Of a DNA stretch of 7,282 bases, positions 1 to 6,676 are shown piece after piece. The stretch comes from Methanomassiliicoccales archaeon (GTDB taxonomy: Archaea; Thermoplasmatota; Thermoplasmata; Sysuiplasmatales; Sysuiplasmataceae): NCBI GenBank assembly GCA_027365715.1, contig DAHXLZ010000309.1, forward strand, positions 1 through 7,282. Direction: 5' to 3'. The translations under genes were made by a program, and so were the position numbers. The notes beneath the pieces are model-generated. The model saw only the letters and a program-made list of their open reading frames with translations. It was not told the origin of the DNA and did not search any database. Each line of letters begins with the position of its first letter. Position 1 is the stretch's first letter.

Positions 1-2187
1 AAATGCCAGAGACTGACGAATTCTGGTCATCTCAGCCTGCTCTTCTCGTTCAGCGAAAAGGATCAGATAACGTCCCCCTTCTGAGCTTTCTTCCTCTGGC
101 TCTTTCAGCGTTATCCGGCAAACCTCACGAAGACCATTCATCAGTACTTCAGAATTGTCCGACTCGACGGCGCTTCTATAGACTTTGCCATTTTCATCCT
201 CGGTCATCACTCGCCTCTGCCGTCTCTTACTTGTTCCAGTGATTTTATCCGCAACGTCTACGGTGGTTGTGCTCTTTGCATCTAATGTCCCGCTATCCCC
301 CAGACCGCCTGCTTCGAAAGGCAATATAACAATTGAATAGTTGAGATTCAGATCTTTTCCGGCTATTTCAGACAAATTATACCACTGGTTTTCATTTTTC
401 TCTTTGAGCCGTGCTTCTCCCCTCGGATCCAGCAATATTACAGGGAAATCCAACATCTGATTATTGTTTTGTTTCCTACGCTCTTTCAGCAGAGAAGTGA
501 GCTTATCTTTCACACGATCTGTCCGATCGTGGAGACGCTCCTGCGTCAAGATTGGACATGCCTCAAACCACTCATTCAAAGCAGCTTTGTCCACCTTTGC
601 ATCGGCAAGTAATTTAACTTCACTTCTCCAAACAACGTAGGTCTCAGGCAACTCCCTACCGGAGCCATGAAGATACGAGGCAACAGGGGGGCATCCCGGT
701 AAATCAGTGTTTACAGAAGTTAATGACCACGAGTCCAGCAAAATATCTGTCAGCTCAGGCGCAGGGGCCCTGGGAGCAAACGCTCCTTCTCTCTGTTCCG
801 GGCTCATCCTTCCGACCAATTCATGCAGACGCCGCGGACTGCCGTCAATCTCGCCGGAATTCATGTCTGCCCATTCTTTCAAAACACGGAAAGTGGCATT
901 CATTGCTTCCCTGATTTCGGAGCTGCGAAATTCCGATCTCGAAGTCACGGACTGCGCAACGACATCTATTTGAGCTGTTTTGTCCCTCCCACCGCGCCTG
1001 TTGACCCGTCCAAGCCGCTGAATGAACGAGTCGAGTGGGGTGAGGTCACAGACCATATGGTCGGCATCGATATCGATTCCCACCTCACCAGCAGACGTAC
1101 TCACAAGGTATACAGTGCGTTCAACCGAAGAGCCTGAATTCAAGAACTTTAGGAACAGCGGTTTTTGCACTAGTTTGTCTCGTTCATAACCTCGCATTGT
1201 GCCTGTGAGAATCTCGACGCGCTCACCGCCGACAGCCTTGCGAAGCTGATTGAATATATCGAGAGCATCTTCAGGCGATTGTACATAAATTAAGATTTTG
1301 TCTTTGCCATCTCTGTATCCGAGGCTGATATCAACGATCTTTTCCCTGACTTTTCTCATAATGTCTCTGTCTTTTTCCGTCTGACCCGTGTTAAGCACGT
1401 GCAGATGCACACGTTTTATTGCGCAGATGCGTTCCTCCACAATCTGGTCCTCTTTTTCCTCGTTTGCCAATAGCGTGAAAGCGGAATCAAATCCGCTTCT
1501 TAACGTAGCGGATAATTCCAATATCTTCACGGGTCTGGTTTCGCCTGACTTTTGCTGTATTTTTGTCAATTGTCTAAGCAGCTCACTGAATGCAGGAGTA
1601 AGATGAGCTTCGTCATGAACAATAATAGAATCCTGACCAATCAGTCCCGCATGTTGTGAACGCCCATAACGCCTATCACCATAGCCATTGAAGAGCAGTT
1701 TGCTTCCAATCATGTCGATTGTGCCTATAATGATAGCTGGTTTTGTCGGATCTGCCTCCCATTCTTTATTATCTGCGAGTTCACCGCGAAGTGTGCTTAC
1801 GGCGATGACAGGATCTTCGGTCACCGATATGCGTTTCAATTCAGTGGAGAGCAGTTGTAAAGCCACACTATGAACCTGCCATCGTGCATCATTCGGTGTG
1901 GAGAGTCTTTCCCTCATCTGTTCTGCGACTGATGTGGCCTGATCAACCACCGTTCTTCTGTCTACTATGTAGACAAGGCGTGCCGGAATCGTCCTCTTTC
2001 CGCCAAGCTCATGAATTTGATGTACCAAAGCTACCAACCATATGGGAATAACAGACGTCTTCCCCAATCCTGTTGGTATGTCACATACCGCAGGTATGTC
2101 TCCCTTGACCATATTATTGTAAAGTCGTCTTTGCCAGCTGAATGGCGAAAAATCTGTCAAAGCCTTGAAATCTTCATCCAGCGCCAT
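1..2187 (-). CDS. cas3: CRISPR-associated helicase Cas3, type I-G/I-U-like (partial, C-terminus beyond left edge)
   Basis: This is the ATP-dependent DNA helicase that Cascade recruits to unwind target DNA, and it is normally joined to an HD nuclease that degrades it. My translation shows 729 codons without a stop, still open at position 1. Superfamily-2 motifs appear in order: SWQ near residue 18, Walker A PTGLGKT at 38-44, DEAH at 192-195, SAT at 226-228, STSAGEVGID at 363-372 and the arginine-finger motif QRLGRVNRRGG at 390-400. The helicase starts almost at residue 1 with no HD domain before it, and none is visible in the 729 residues. In the type I-G (GSU0051-like) family the HD domain is C-terminal, so it should lie off-window. 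Start choice: ATG at 2187 sits about 11 nt below the TSS expected from an A/T-rich element at 2219-2228. An in-frame ATG at 2205 would add six residues. Neither has a strong ribosome binding site. Cas3 identity is sure; the subtype is likely. Confidence 0.92.
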   Translation of the reverse strand, partial: MALDEDFKALTDFSPFSWQRRLYNNMVKGDIPAVCDIPTGLGKTSVIPIWLVALVHQIHELGGKRTIPARLVYIVDRRTVVDQATSVAEQMRERLSTPNDARWQVHSVALQLLSTELKRISVTEDPVIAVSTLRGELADNKEWEADPTKPAIIIGTIDMIGSKLLFNGYGDRRYGRSQHAGLIGQDSIIVHDEAHLTPAFSELLRQLTKIQQKSGETRPVKILELSATLRSGFDSAFTLLANEEKEDQIVEERICAIKRVHLHVLNTGQTEKDRDIMRKVREKIVDISLGYRDGKDKILIYVQSPEDALDIFNQLRKAVGGERVEILTGTMRGYERDKLVQKPLFLKFLNSGSSVERTVYLVSTSAGEVGIDIDADHMVCDLTPLDSFIQRLGRVNRRGGRDKTAQIDVVAQSVTSRSEFRSSEIREAMNATFRVLKEWADMNSGEIDGSPRRLHELVGRMSPEQREGAFAPRAPAPELTDILLDSWSLTSVNTDLPGCPPVASYLHGSGRELPETYVVWRSEVKLLADAKVDKAALNEWFEACPILTQERLHDRTDRVKDKLTSLLKERRKQNNNQMLDFPVILLDPRGEARLKEKNENQWYNLSEIAGKDLNLNYSIVILPFEAGGLGDSGTLDAKSTTTVDVADKITGTSKRRQRRVMTEDENGKVYRSAVESDNSEVLMNGLREVCRITLKEPEEESSEGGRYLILFAEREEQAEMTRIRQSLAF

Positions 2188-2218
2188 GTTTTTCTTGTGA
2201 TGCATGCCTTCATTGTAT

Positions 2219-2228
2219 CTTATTTTTT
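2219..2228 (-). promoter_or_regulatory. Possible TATA-like element of cas3
   Basis: On the minus strand this reads AAAAAATAAG. An archaeal transcription start about 26 nt downstream would fall near 2198, giving cas3 a leader of roughly 11 nt before ATG 2187. The match to a canonical archaeal TATA box is only approximate and no clear BRE precedes it. Confidence 0.25.
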
Positions 2229-2269
2229 GTTATTACTCAGCTTTTCTGTAAATGAGGAAATTACAGCAG

Positions 2270-2309
2270 ATCCGGTACATTGTCCTTCACACTGAATTAT
2301 GTACCAGAT
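2270..2309. repeat. Imperfect inverted repeat upstream of cas3
   Basis: The left arm ATCCGGTACAT (2270-2280) and right arm ATGTACCAGAT (2299-2309) are reverse complements at 10 of 11 positions, with an 18-nt spacer. The arms are 29 nt apart, close to three helical turns, which would suit a dimeric protein binding one face of the DNA. The repeat sits some 80-120 bp upstream of the cas3 start and 110 bp past the end of the winged-helix regulator gene, so it could be an operator or an RNA hairpin in the regulator's 3' trailer. No poly-U tract follows it on the minus strand, so a terminator is less likely. Confidence 0.5.
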
Positions 2310-2418
2310 TACTGAATGCAACTGGTCTCTGTTACAAAAGCCGATGAACTCGGAGTGAGATGTTCATGCTCATACCCATGCCGCAATTCGTGAGTTTACA
2401 ATCGTCCTACCACCGATT

Positions 2419-2835
2419 TCATGAAGGGCCTGTTCCCCCCTTCACATTGTCGCTTTCCTGGACGGGCAAGACGTCACGCTTTTGTTCCATGATTGAATTT
2501 GTGAATCTGTTCATAAACTTGAGATACCTGGTTATCTCATTTTCTCCTTTCTCAGTGATTTTCACGATGGTTCTGGGTCCGCCCATCCTGATGAATCCAT
2601 GTTCAATATTCACGTAACCATTTCTTTCAAGTATGTTCAAACTGGAATTGAGGGAACTTTTCGATATTTTGACCGCCATAAGAAGATCCGTGAATGTCGC
2701 ACGTCTGAGGGCAAGCAGCACGACCATTATTCCCACCCTGGTCGGATTGGTGAACGGGCCCATACTGGCAAGCTCTTCTACAAGATTCATTCCCTGCTCT
2801 CTCCCTGTGTCCTCTTCATCCGCCTTCATACTCAA
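2419..2835 (-). CDS. Winged-helix transcriptional regulator
   Basis: This is a small cytoplasmic DNA-binding protein of 138 residues. A winged helix-turn-helix spans about residues 30-97. It includes a helix-opening NPTRVGIM segment (30-37), a recognition helix following ISKSSLNSSLN (57-67), the LERNGY turn (69-74) and a wing ending PRTIVKITEKG (87-97). This resembles the archaeal HTH_34/PadR-MarR-like group, where single-domain proteins usually repress nearby transporter genes. An acidic 25-residue N-terminal stretch and a polar C-terminal tail flank the domain. The TTG start at 2835 is preferred because GGAGGAG lies 7 nt upstream; ATG at 2829 is 13 nt away from it. The gene overlaps the end of the membrane protein gene by 20 bp, so the two are probably translationally coupled. 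It likely controls the divergent exporter and its own operon, but that is inferred from position only. Confidence 0.85.
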   Translation of the reverse strand: MSMKADEEDTGREQGMNLVEELASMGPFTNPTRVGIMVVLLALRRATFTDLLMAVKISKSSLNSSLNILERNGYVNIEHGFIRMGGPRTIVKITEKGENEITRYLKFMNRFTNSIMEQKRDVLPVQESDNVKGGTGPS

Positions 2836-3496
2836 ACAGGAACTCCTCCGGAGCGCTGTAGAGAGATTTTAAGCTCGCAAATGTGAAAAATGGCAGAGCG
2901 AATACAAAACCCTCAAGACCTATTCCGGGAAAAATGACGAGAAATGCAGCGATCGCGAGGCTTGCTGAAAAAACCCAGTCCTCCAGCTTGAACTCAACTA
3001 TTATGCTCCCCTTCTTACTGAAACCGCGGTGCCATTTTACAAGAATCAGAATGACCCAAATCAGCGGGAACCAGACAGCGATATCTACATAACCTAAACC
3101 AAGCAGGATGATGAAAACCAGCCATGGCCATATCCTGTTGGAGTACGTTCTGATGATCGCAACTCTCCCTTTCCGCTCTCTTTCCGTCTCCCTATCTTCG
3201 AGTAGAGACATAGTGTATTCCATTCTGCCGAACGCGACGAAACCTGAAATCCTGGATAAGTACCATACAGCAAAACCGCCCGCAATCCAGACTATTCCGA
3301 GCAGGACAAGTGAGTTAAACAATAAATCAAGTAAAAATGACGCCATCACTAGAATTGAGAAGGAACCGTAAAAAACTCCTATTCCCCTCCTGGCCCTGAA
3401 TCTGAAGATTCTGATGGCCATTTCACCGGCATCATGCCTGTATCTTTCAAATTCGGTTCTCTCCGCATGCTTCCGATACACTGCATCATCTGTCAA
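2816..3496 (-). CDS. Polytopic membrane protein of unknown function
   Basis: I do not recognise the family. The predicted product has 226 residues with about six hydrophobic segments in three close pairs: roughly residues 39-60 and 61-80, 122-137 and 138-153, and 172-190 and 191-207. A charged loop rich in Glu and Arg (about 100-112) joins the first two pairs, and the N-terminus (1-37) is hydrophilic and basic. The gene is upstream of, and overlaps, the regulator gene and is divergent from the ABC-2 exporter, so it may be an accessory or sensor component. The start is uncertain. TTG at 3496 has GGAAGG 9 nt upstream and leaves room for a promoter. In-frame ATGs at 3646 and 3700 would add 50 or 68 residues, but the first shares its CATG with the divergent permease start and the second lies inside the permease gene. 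Confidence 0.7.
   Translation of the reverse strand: MTDDAVYRKHAERTEFERYRHDAGEMAIRIFRFRARRGIGVFYGSFSILVMASFLLDLLFNSLVLLGIVWIAGGFAVWYLSRISGFVAFGRMEYTMSLLEDRETERERKGRVAIIRTYSNRIWPWLVFIILLGLGYVDIAVWFPLIWVILILVKWHRGFSKKGSIIVEFKLEDWVFSASLAIAAFLVIFPGIGLEGFVFALPFFTFASLKSLYSAPEEFLFEYEGG
2843..2849 (-). promoter_or_regulatory. Ribosome binding site of the winged-helix regulator
   Basis: The minus strand reads GGAGGAG, a strong Shine-Dalgarno match, 7 nt before TTG 2835. It lies inside the last codons of the upstream membrane protein gene. This spacing decides for the TTG over the ATG two codons later. Confidence 0.65.
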
Positions 3497-3609
3497 CAGA
3501 CCTGTCCTTCCTGCTGTTTCGAGTCTATCATTCGCCAGTACCTCAAGTACAGTATGACCCCTATTAATCCCGCTGTCAATGTTCGTGAGATGAACTCTGC
3601 TTTCCCATC

Positions 3610-3616
3610 TTATATC
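3610..3616. promoter_or_regulatory. Candidate divergent TATA element
   Basis: TTATATC on the plus strand reads GATATAA on the minus strand, so it could serve either direction. A plus-strand transcript would start near 3639, just before the permease ATG at 3645. A minus-strand transcript would start near 3587, about 90 nt before TTG 3496. This is the best TATA-like sequence between the divergent genes. Confidence 0.35.
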
Positions 3617-3644
3617 ACCCCCAATACTGTCCCTAACGGATAAC

Positions 3645-4526
3645 ATGAAACCAAATGAAAACACCGGGAGGCGCTTCTCGTTGCGCAGGATGTGGAGCAT
3701 CTCATGCTATGAAATGAAGTGGGATTTCAAAAAGAAGAAGGTACTCTTTGCAGTCTCATTTGTTGCAGTGGCTGCAATACTTGCAGGCATATTTTTCAAG
3801 TACGTTTTCAATCCCGAGATAGTATCCGAACCCGGATATCTATGGGACAATATCATCCTGTTCATAACAAACGGGTTCGTATCAGGCATCTTTCCGATGA
3901 TTATCGCGGGCGCCGTTTCGGTTGACTCCATAGCATGGGAATTTGACAGGAATACCATTCAGCCTCTGCTATCGCAACCCGTCACAAGGAGTGAAGTTTA
4001 TTTCGGGAAGTTTTTTGAAAAATTCCTATTACTCACTGCAATATCAATTCTTCTTGTCGTTCTGTCCGTCGTCATATCGGAGTTTGTTGCGGGAAGCCAG
4101 GGGCACCTGTTGTGGGTTGTGCCTGTTGCATTTGGATTTCTGCTCGAACTCATGCTCTTTGTTGCGCTCGCCTTCCTGCTCGGTGCACTCGTCAGGCAAT
4201 CAGGTTTCATGATGATCATGGTAGCAGGAGTTTATTTTGTAGCCCTGATATCCGATCTATTCCTGGAAATCAAGGAGGGAGTTCGCCTCTGGATGAGCCT
4301 GCTTCCTTTGACATCCTCCAATATGATAATTCCGGCCATGCAGCATTTTTCACTTTCACCAACCAAAGACGTGTATTTTTCCGTCAACATAGGATCCATG
4401 ACAGGAGGAGCTTATTTGCCGGTGGCCCCGCTCCTGGCATATTCTGTTGCGGCTACACTGCTTACTGTTTTGGCCCTTCTGTTGTCTGGTTTTCTTGTAT
4501 TTTCAAGGTTGGAGATAAAGGGGTGA
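3645..4526 (+). CDS. ABC-2 family transporter permease
   Basis: This is the membrane-spanning half of an ABC exporter, 293 residues, expected to dimerise and be driven by the ATPase encoded next. A basic amphipathic N-terminus (about 7-32) precedes six hydrophobic segments, near residues 33-51, 68-92, 128-148, 155-180, 187-207 and 262-290. After the second segment comes DSIAWEFDRNTIQPLLSQP (about 93-111), then TRSEVYFGKF. This is the typical ABC-2 cytoplasmic loop in which an acidic residue and 'LLSxPxxR' motif contact the ATPase. The substrate cannot be read from the sequence. ATG 3645 would be nearly leaderless from a TATA element at 3610-3616. TTG at 3681, with GGGAGG (3666-3671) 9 nt upstream, is a serious alternative that removes 12 residues. 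The gene ends 4 nt before the ATPase start, as in an operon. Confidence 0.9.
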   Translation: MKPNENTGRRFSLRRMWSISCYEMKWDFKKKKVLFAVSFVAVAAILAGIFFKYVFNPEIVSEPGYLWDNIILFITNGFVSGIFPMIIAGAVSVDSIAWEFDRNTIQPLLSQPVTRSEVYFGKFFEKFLLLTAISILLVVLSVVISEFVAGSQGHLLWVVPVAFGFLLELMLFVALAFLLGALVRQSGFMMIMVAGVYFVALISDLFLEIKEGVRLWMSLLPLTSSNMIIPAMQHFSLSPTKDVYFSVNIGSMTGGAYLPVAPLLAYSVAATLLTVLALLLSGFLVFSRLEIKG

Positions 4527-4560
4527 CTGCTTGGCGGAAATAATGAAAATCTCCAACCTT
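4505..4560 (+). repeat. 12-bp perfect inverted repeat enclosing the ATPase start
   Basis: AAGGTTGGAGAT (4505-4516) is exactly complementary to ATCTCCAACCTT (4549-4560). The 32-nt loop between them holds the permease stop, the GGGGTGA ribosome binding site (4520-4526), TTG 4531 and ATG 4543. The arms are coding sequence: the last permease codons and the first ATPase codons. A transcript could fold into a stem that presents or constrains the second gene's start. Confidence 0.55.
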
Positions 4561-5463
4561 TGCAAGATGTATACCTCCGGTTCCGGCATTACCGATGTGA
4601 ACATGAACCTCTTAGATGGGACAATTCACGGCTTCCTTGGACTCAACGGTTCGGGCAAAACGACCACCATGAAGTGTGTCATGGGCCTGCTGAAGAAAGA
4701 TGGCGGAACAATAGAGTATGAGGGAAAACTGTTCGATCCAATGAATGTTGCCGATAGATCGCATATCGGTTTCTCTTCAGATTTGCCATTTTACCTTCCC
4801 TACCTGACAGGATTCGAGCTGATGTCGGTATACGGAAGAATCAGGGGACTCTCAAAGGAGCAGAGCAGGATGGACGCGAAGGAGTTCCTGAAACTAGTCG
4901 GCCTTCATGAGGAAGTCAACAAGCAGGTGGGAAGTTACAGCAGGGGCATGATGGCAAAACTAGGCATTGGAGTTTCACTGCTGGGGGATCCTGATTTGCT
5001 CATTCTTGATGAACCGACCTCGGGAATGGATCCATTGGCCTCCGCGAACATTAGGAAACTTCTTTCCGAACTGAAGAAGAGAGGGAAGAGTATCCTGTTC
5101 TCTTCGCATCAGCTGGGCGAAGTCCAGGCTTTGTGTGATAATGTCACCATAATCGACAGGGGGAAGACAATACTGGAAGGATCTGTTCAGGACTTATCAA
5201 GGAGATTGGGGAAGAACTTCTGCTACATCGCCGAATTCAAGGATCTCCCTTTTGATCTGCTCATTGAAATAAGGAAACTGGATGGAGTGAAGGAATGCAA
5301 TACAGTCGATGGAAAGCGCAACCTGGTCAAAATTACTCTTTCAGGTGAAATGGAGTTAAGGGAAGAATTGGCAAGGCTGGCATTCAAGCACGGAAGCGTT
5401 ATGCTTTCATGCACCACATCATATACATCGCTAGAGGAGATGTTCCTCTCCCTGATTGGTTGA
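4531..5463 (+). CDS. ABC-2 transporter ATP-binding protein
   Basis: This is the cytoplasmic ATPase that powers the permease encoded immediately upstream. Of its 310 residues, about 5-215 form the nucleotide-binding domain. Walker A GLNGSGKTT lies at 37-45, signature YSRGM at 136-140 (in place of the common LSGGQ), Walker B LLILDE at 156-161, D-loop SGMD at 164-167 and the switch histidine SSH ends at 193. The usual Q-loop glutamine is not evident near 80-86 (GFSSDLP), as in many DrrA/CcmA-type exporters. Residues 216-310 form a C-terminal extension of the kind seen in DrrA-like ATPases. TTG 4531 is chosen because GGGGTGA (4520-4526) ends 4 nt upstream; ATG 4543 would lie 16 nt away and remove only four residues. 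It is co-transcribed with the permease and the whole start region lies inside a potential RNA hairpin. Assignment is secure; substrate unknown. Confidence 0.95.
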   Translation: MAEIMKISNLCKMYTSGSGITDVNMNLLDGTIHGFLGLNGSGKTTTMKCVMGLLKKDGGTIEYEGKLFDPMNVADRSHIGFSSDLPFYLPYLTGFELMSVYGRIRGLSKEQSRMDAKEFLKLVGLHEEVNKQVGSYSRGMMAKLGIGVSLLGDPDLLILDEPTSGMDPLASANIRKLLSELKKRGKSILFSSHQLGEVQALCDNVTIIDRGKTILEGSVQDLSRRLGKNFCYIAEFKDLPFDLLIEIRKLDGVKECNTVDGKRNLVKITLSGEMELREELARLAFKHGSVMLSCTTSYTSLEEMFLSLIG

Positions 5464-5677
5464 CATGGGTCGCCGGATTACATGCAAAAATACTGCAGAG
5501 ATACTACAGCGCCACATTTTCACTGGCCCCTTTACTGAATTGCCACACATGCCTGTCACGCAATGCAGGCGATGCTGTCCGCTCATTTACCGCATCGGGT
5601 ACTCTTCACTCCATGTTTTAGTGCCTTGAAGGGCAAAGGGTCAGAGTTGGAATTTTAACGCGAAAAATCTTGATTAT
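5464..5677. other. Stretch without a convincing gene after the ABC operon
   Basis: No recognisable gene is present. A 54-codon reading frame (5465-5629, plus strand, ATG one base after the ATPase stop) contains a Cys-rich CRRCC motif. Its composition is not persuasive and it has only a weak GGTTGA upstream. Short T-runs at 5516-5519 and 5615-5618 are weak candidates for archaeal termination of the ABC operon. A small GCCTG/CAGGC inverted repeat lies near 5550-5570. Confidence 0.3.
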
Positions 5678-5894
5678 TCACAGCCTCTCCACAAACGGGA
5701 AGAGCGGCAATCCCGAGAGGCCAGACTGCTTTGCCGGCGCTCTTGCTGTCCCCGGCCAGCCGGATATAATATCTTCTTTCAGCAGTTCATGCATTTTGCC
5801 TGAGGCTCCTATGTAATCGACAGCTTCAGACCATAACGTCTATTGAACGATTATCCGGTTCTGCAAATGGCACCTGGTTGGCATATTTAAGCAT
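5678..5894 (-). pseudogene. Frame-disrupted small reading frame, function unknown
   Basis: Two adjoining minus-strand frames look like one broken gene. The first begins at ATG 5894, with GAGTGA 10 nt upstream, reads MLKYANQVPFAEPDNRS and onward, and stops at 5826. The second is open from 5839 to a stop at 5678 and carries SEAVDYIGASGKMHELL and then GWPGTARAPAKQSG. The codons look ordinary for this genome. A single +1 shift within 5826-5839 would join them into about 74 residues. I do not recognise the family. Alternatively only the downstream 38 residues from ATG 5794 are a real small ORF, or the whole stretch is noncoding. Confidence 0.3.
5884..5890 (+). promoter_or_regulatory. Possible TATA element of the left toxin locus
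   Basis: TATTTAA on the plus strand resembles an archaeal TATA box and would place a transcription start near 5913. That is downstream of ATG 5899 but upstream of the GTG at 5959 and of the toxin start, so it could drive a transcript carrying only the antitoxin-like tail and the toxin. Confidence 0.3.
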
Positions 5895-5898
5895 AACA

Positions 5899-6006
5899 AT
5901 GGTATCACTCAAGTATACAAATAGTAATACCTGACCTTAATGCAGGAAGCGGCTATCCGTGAAGGACGTAGTCGGAGTTGTGCGCGAGACAAGGGATGAG
6001 TATTGA
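5899..6006 (+). pseudogene. Remnant or short tail of a VapB-like antitoxin
   Basis: The frame from ATG 5899 reads MVSLKYTNSNT, then meets stops at 5932 and 5938. It then continues open as CRKRLSVKDVVGVVRETRDEY to a TGA at 6004-6006. That stop overlaps the toxin's TTG start by 4 nt (TTGA), the usual antitoxin-toxin arrangement. The charged ending RDEY resembles the EDRY ending of the intact antitoxin at the right edge of this window. Either an antitoxin gene was broken by mutation or deletion, or translation begins at GTG 5959 and yields only 15 residues. The link to antitoxins is inferred from position and tail composition; no DNA-binding domain is visible. Confidence 0.35.
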
Positions 6007-6452
6007 CACGTGATGCCCGGCCATCACGGAAGGGCCCAACTGCGGACGGCAGCCTGTTCGATGCATCGGCGATTATCAATCTCCTGATTTCTCGCGGTAA
6101 TCGCATTATAGACCTGCTGACAGGAAACTGGATTCTGGATCTGACTGTCTATGAAGTGGGTAATGAAATATGGAAGATGAATAAGATTCACCGGAAAATA
6201 TCATCATCTGAAGCAGACATACTGCTTGAGAGTTTGCTCAGCATCGCAGCAGACAGAATGAAACTCGTCCCTTCAGCCGCGATCGACCATCTGTCCAGCC
6301 TGGGCTTAGCCAGGGAGGAAAGGCTGAGCTTCTGCGATGCCTCCTATCTTTCTGCGGCAATTGAAAGAGAACTGGTTCCTGTCACAGACGACAGGAGGCT
6401 CTTTGAGGCGGCAGGAAAACATGTGAAAGTTCGGGCATCAACGGAAGTCTGA
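6003..6452 (+). CDS. vapC: PIN-domain toxin, VapC family
   Basis: VapC toxins are magnesium-dependent RNases that cut tRNA, rRNA or mRNA when their antitoxin is lost. The 149-residue product has the acidic PIN residues in order: Asp20 in LFDASAIINLL, Glu51 in LTVYEVGNE, Asp110 in FCDASYLSAA and Asp127/Asp128 in PVTDDRRL. The helix-rich middle (about 60-100) is normal for the family. TTG 6003 is chosen because it overlaps the upstream stop by 4 nt (TTGA), suggesting coupled translation. The first 17 residues are basic and precede the PIN core, so the family-typical start could be slightly later, but no in-frame ATG, GTG or TTG lies closer to the core. All catalytic residues are present, so the toxin appears intact although its own antitoxin looks incomplete. 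The gene converges on a second vapC. Confidence 0.88.
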   Translation: MTRDARPSRKGPTADGSLFDASAIINLLISRGNRIIDLLTGNWILDLTVYEVGNEIWKMNKIHRKISSSEADILLESLLSIAADRMKLVPSAAIDHLSSLGLAREERLSFCDASYLSAAIERELVPVTDDRRLFEAAGKHVKVRASTEV

Positions 6453-6467
6453 ACCTGTGCCAGAGCA

Positions 6468-6608
6468 ATGGAAGAGACAATCCGTATGACACGGAATATG
6501 GATGACCCAGTAGTCCCGCATAGGGAAATTACTGCACTGGCACTGTTTTTTGATGTGAGAGTGCATTCCGTTGTTTGGGTGAAGGGATGCACTACACAGA
6601 GAATGTAA
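6468..6608 (+). CDS. Possible 46-residue hypothetical protein
   Basis: This short frame begins MEETIRMTRNMDD 16 bp after the toxin stop and ends at TAA 6606. It has a hydrophobic centre (ALALFFDVRVHSVVWV). No family is recognised and no clear ribosome binding site precedes it. It contains the T6 tract proposed as a terminator, which argues against it. It may be chance. Confidence 0.15.
   Translation: MEETIRMTRNMDDPVVPHREITALALFFDVRVHSVVWVKGCTTQRM
6546..6551 (+). terminator. Poly-T tract after the left toxin gene
   Basis: A run of six T about 95 nt past the vapC stop is the longest T-run on the plus strand of this intergenic region, as expected for archaeal intrinsic termination. No stable hairpin precedes it. 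Confidence 0.25.
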
Positions 6609-6676
6609 ATGAAAGAAGGGTCAAGGATTTTGTGCTCAAGCGGTTTGAACGCCATTTTCAGGTGCCTGCAGGCCAG

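Noticed and set aside
2246..2266. Short inverted repeat CTGTAA/TTACAG
   Set aside because: Only 6 bp per arm in an AT-rich region, so it is readily explained by chance.
3..2295. Several plus-strand reading frames of 60-105 codons
   Set aside because: All lie opposite the continuous Cas3 frame, which has clear helicase motifs; the plus-strand translations show no domain.
2360..3643. Plus-strand frames opposite the regulator and membrane protein
   Set aside because: The minus-strand frames have a winged-helix domain, membrane segments and a strong ribosome binding site; the plus-strand ones look like antisense shadows.
5464..6002. Insertion sequence remnant
   Set aside because: No transposase motif, terminal inverted repeats or target-site duplication could be made out.
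6344..6655. Minus-strand 103-codon frame over the end of the left vapC
   Set aside because: It runs antisense to the PIN C-terminus with its TDD motif and has no recognisable domain.
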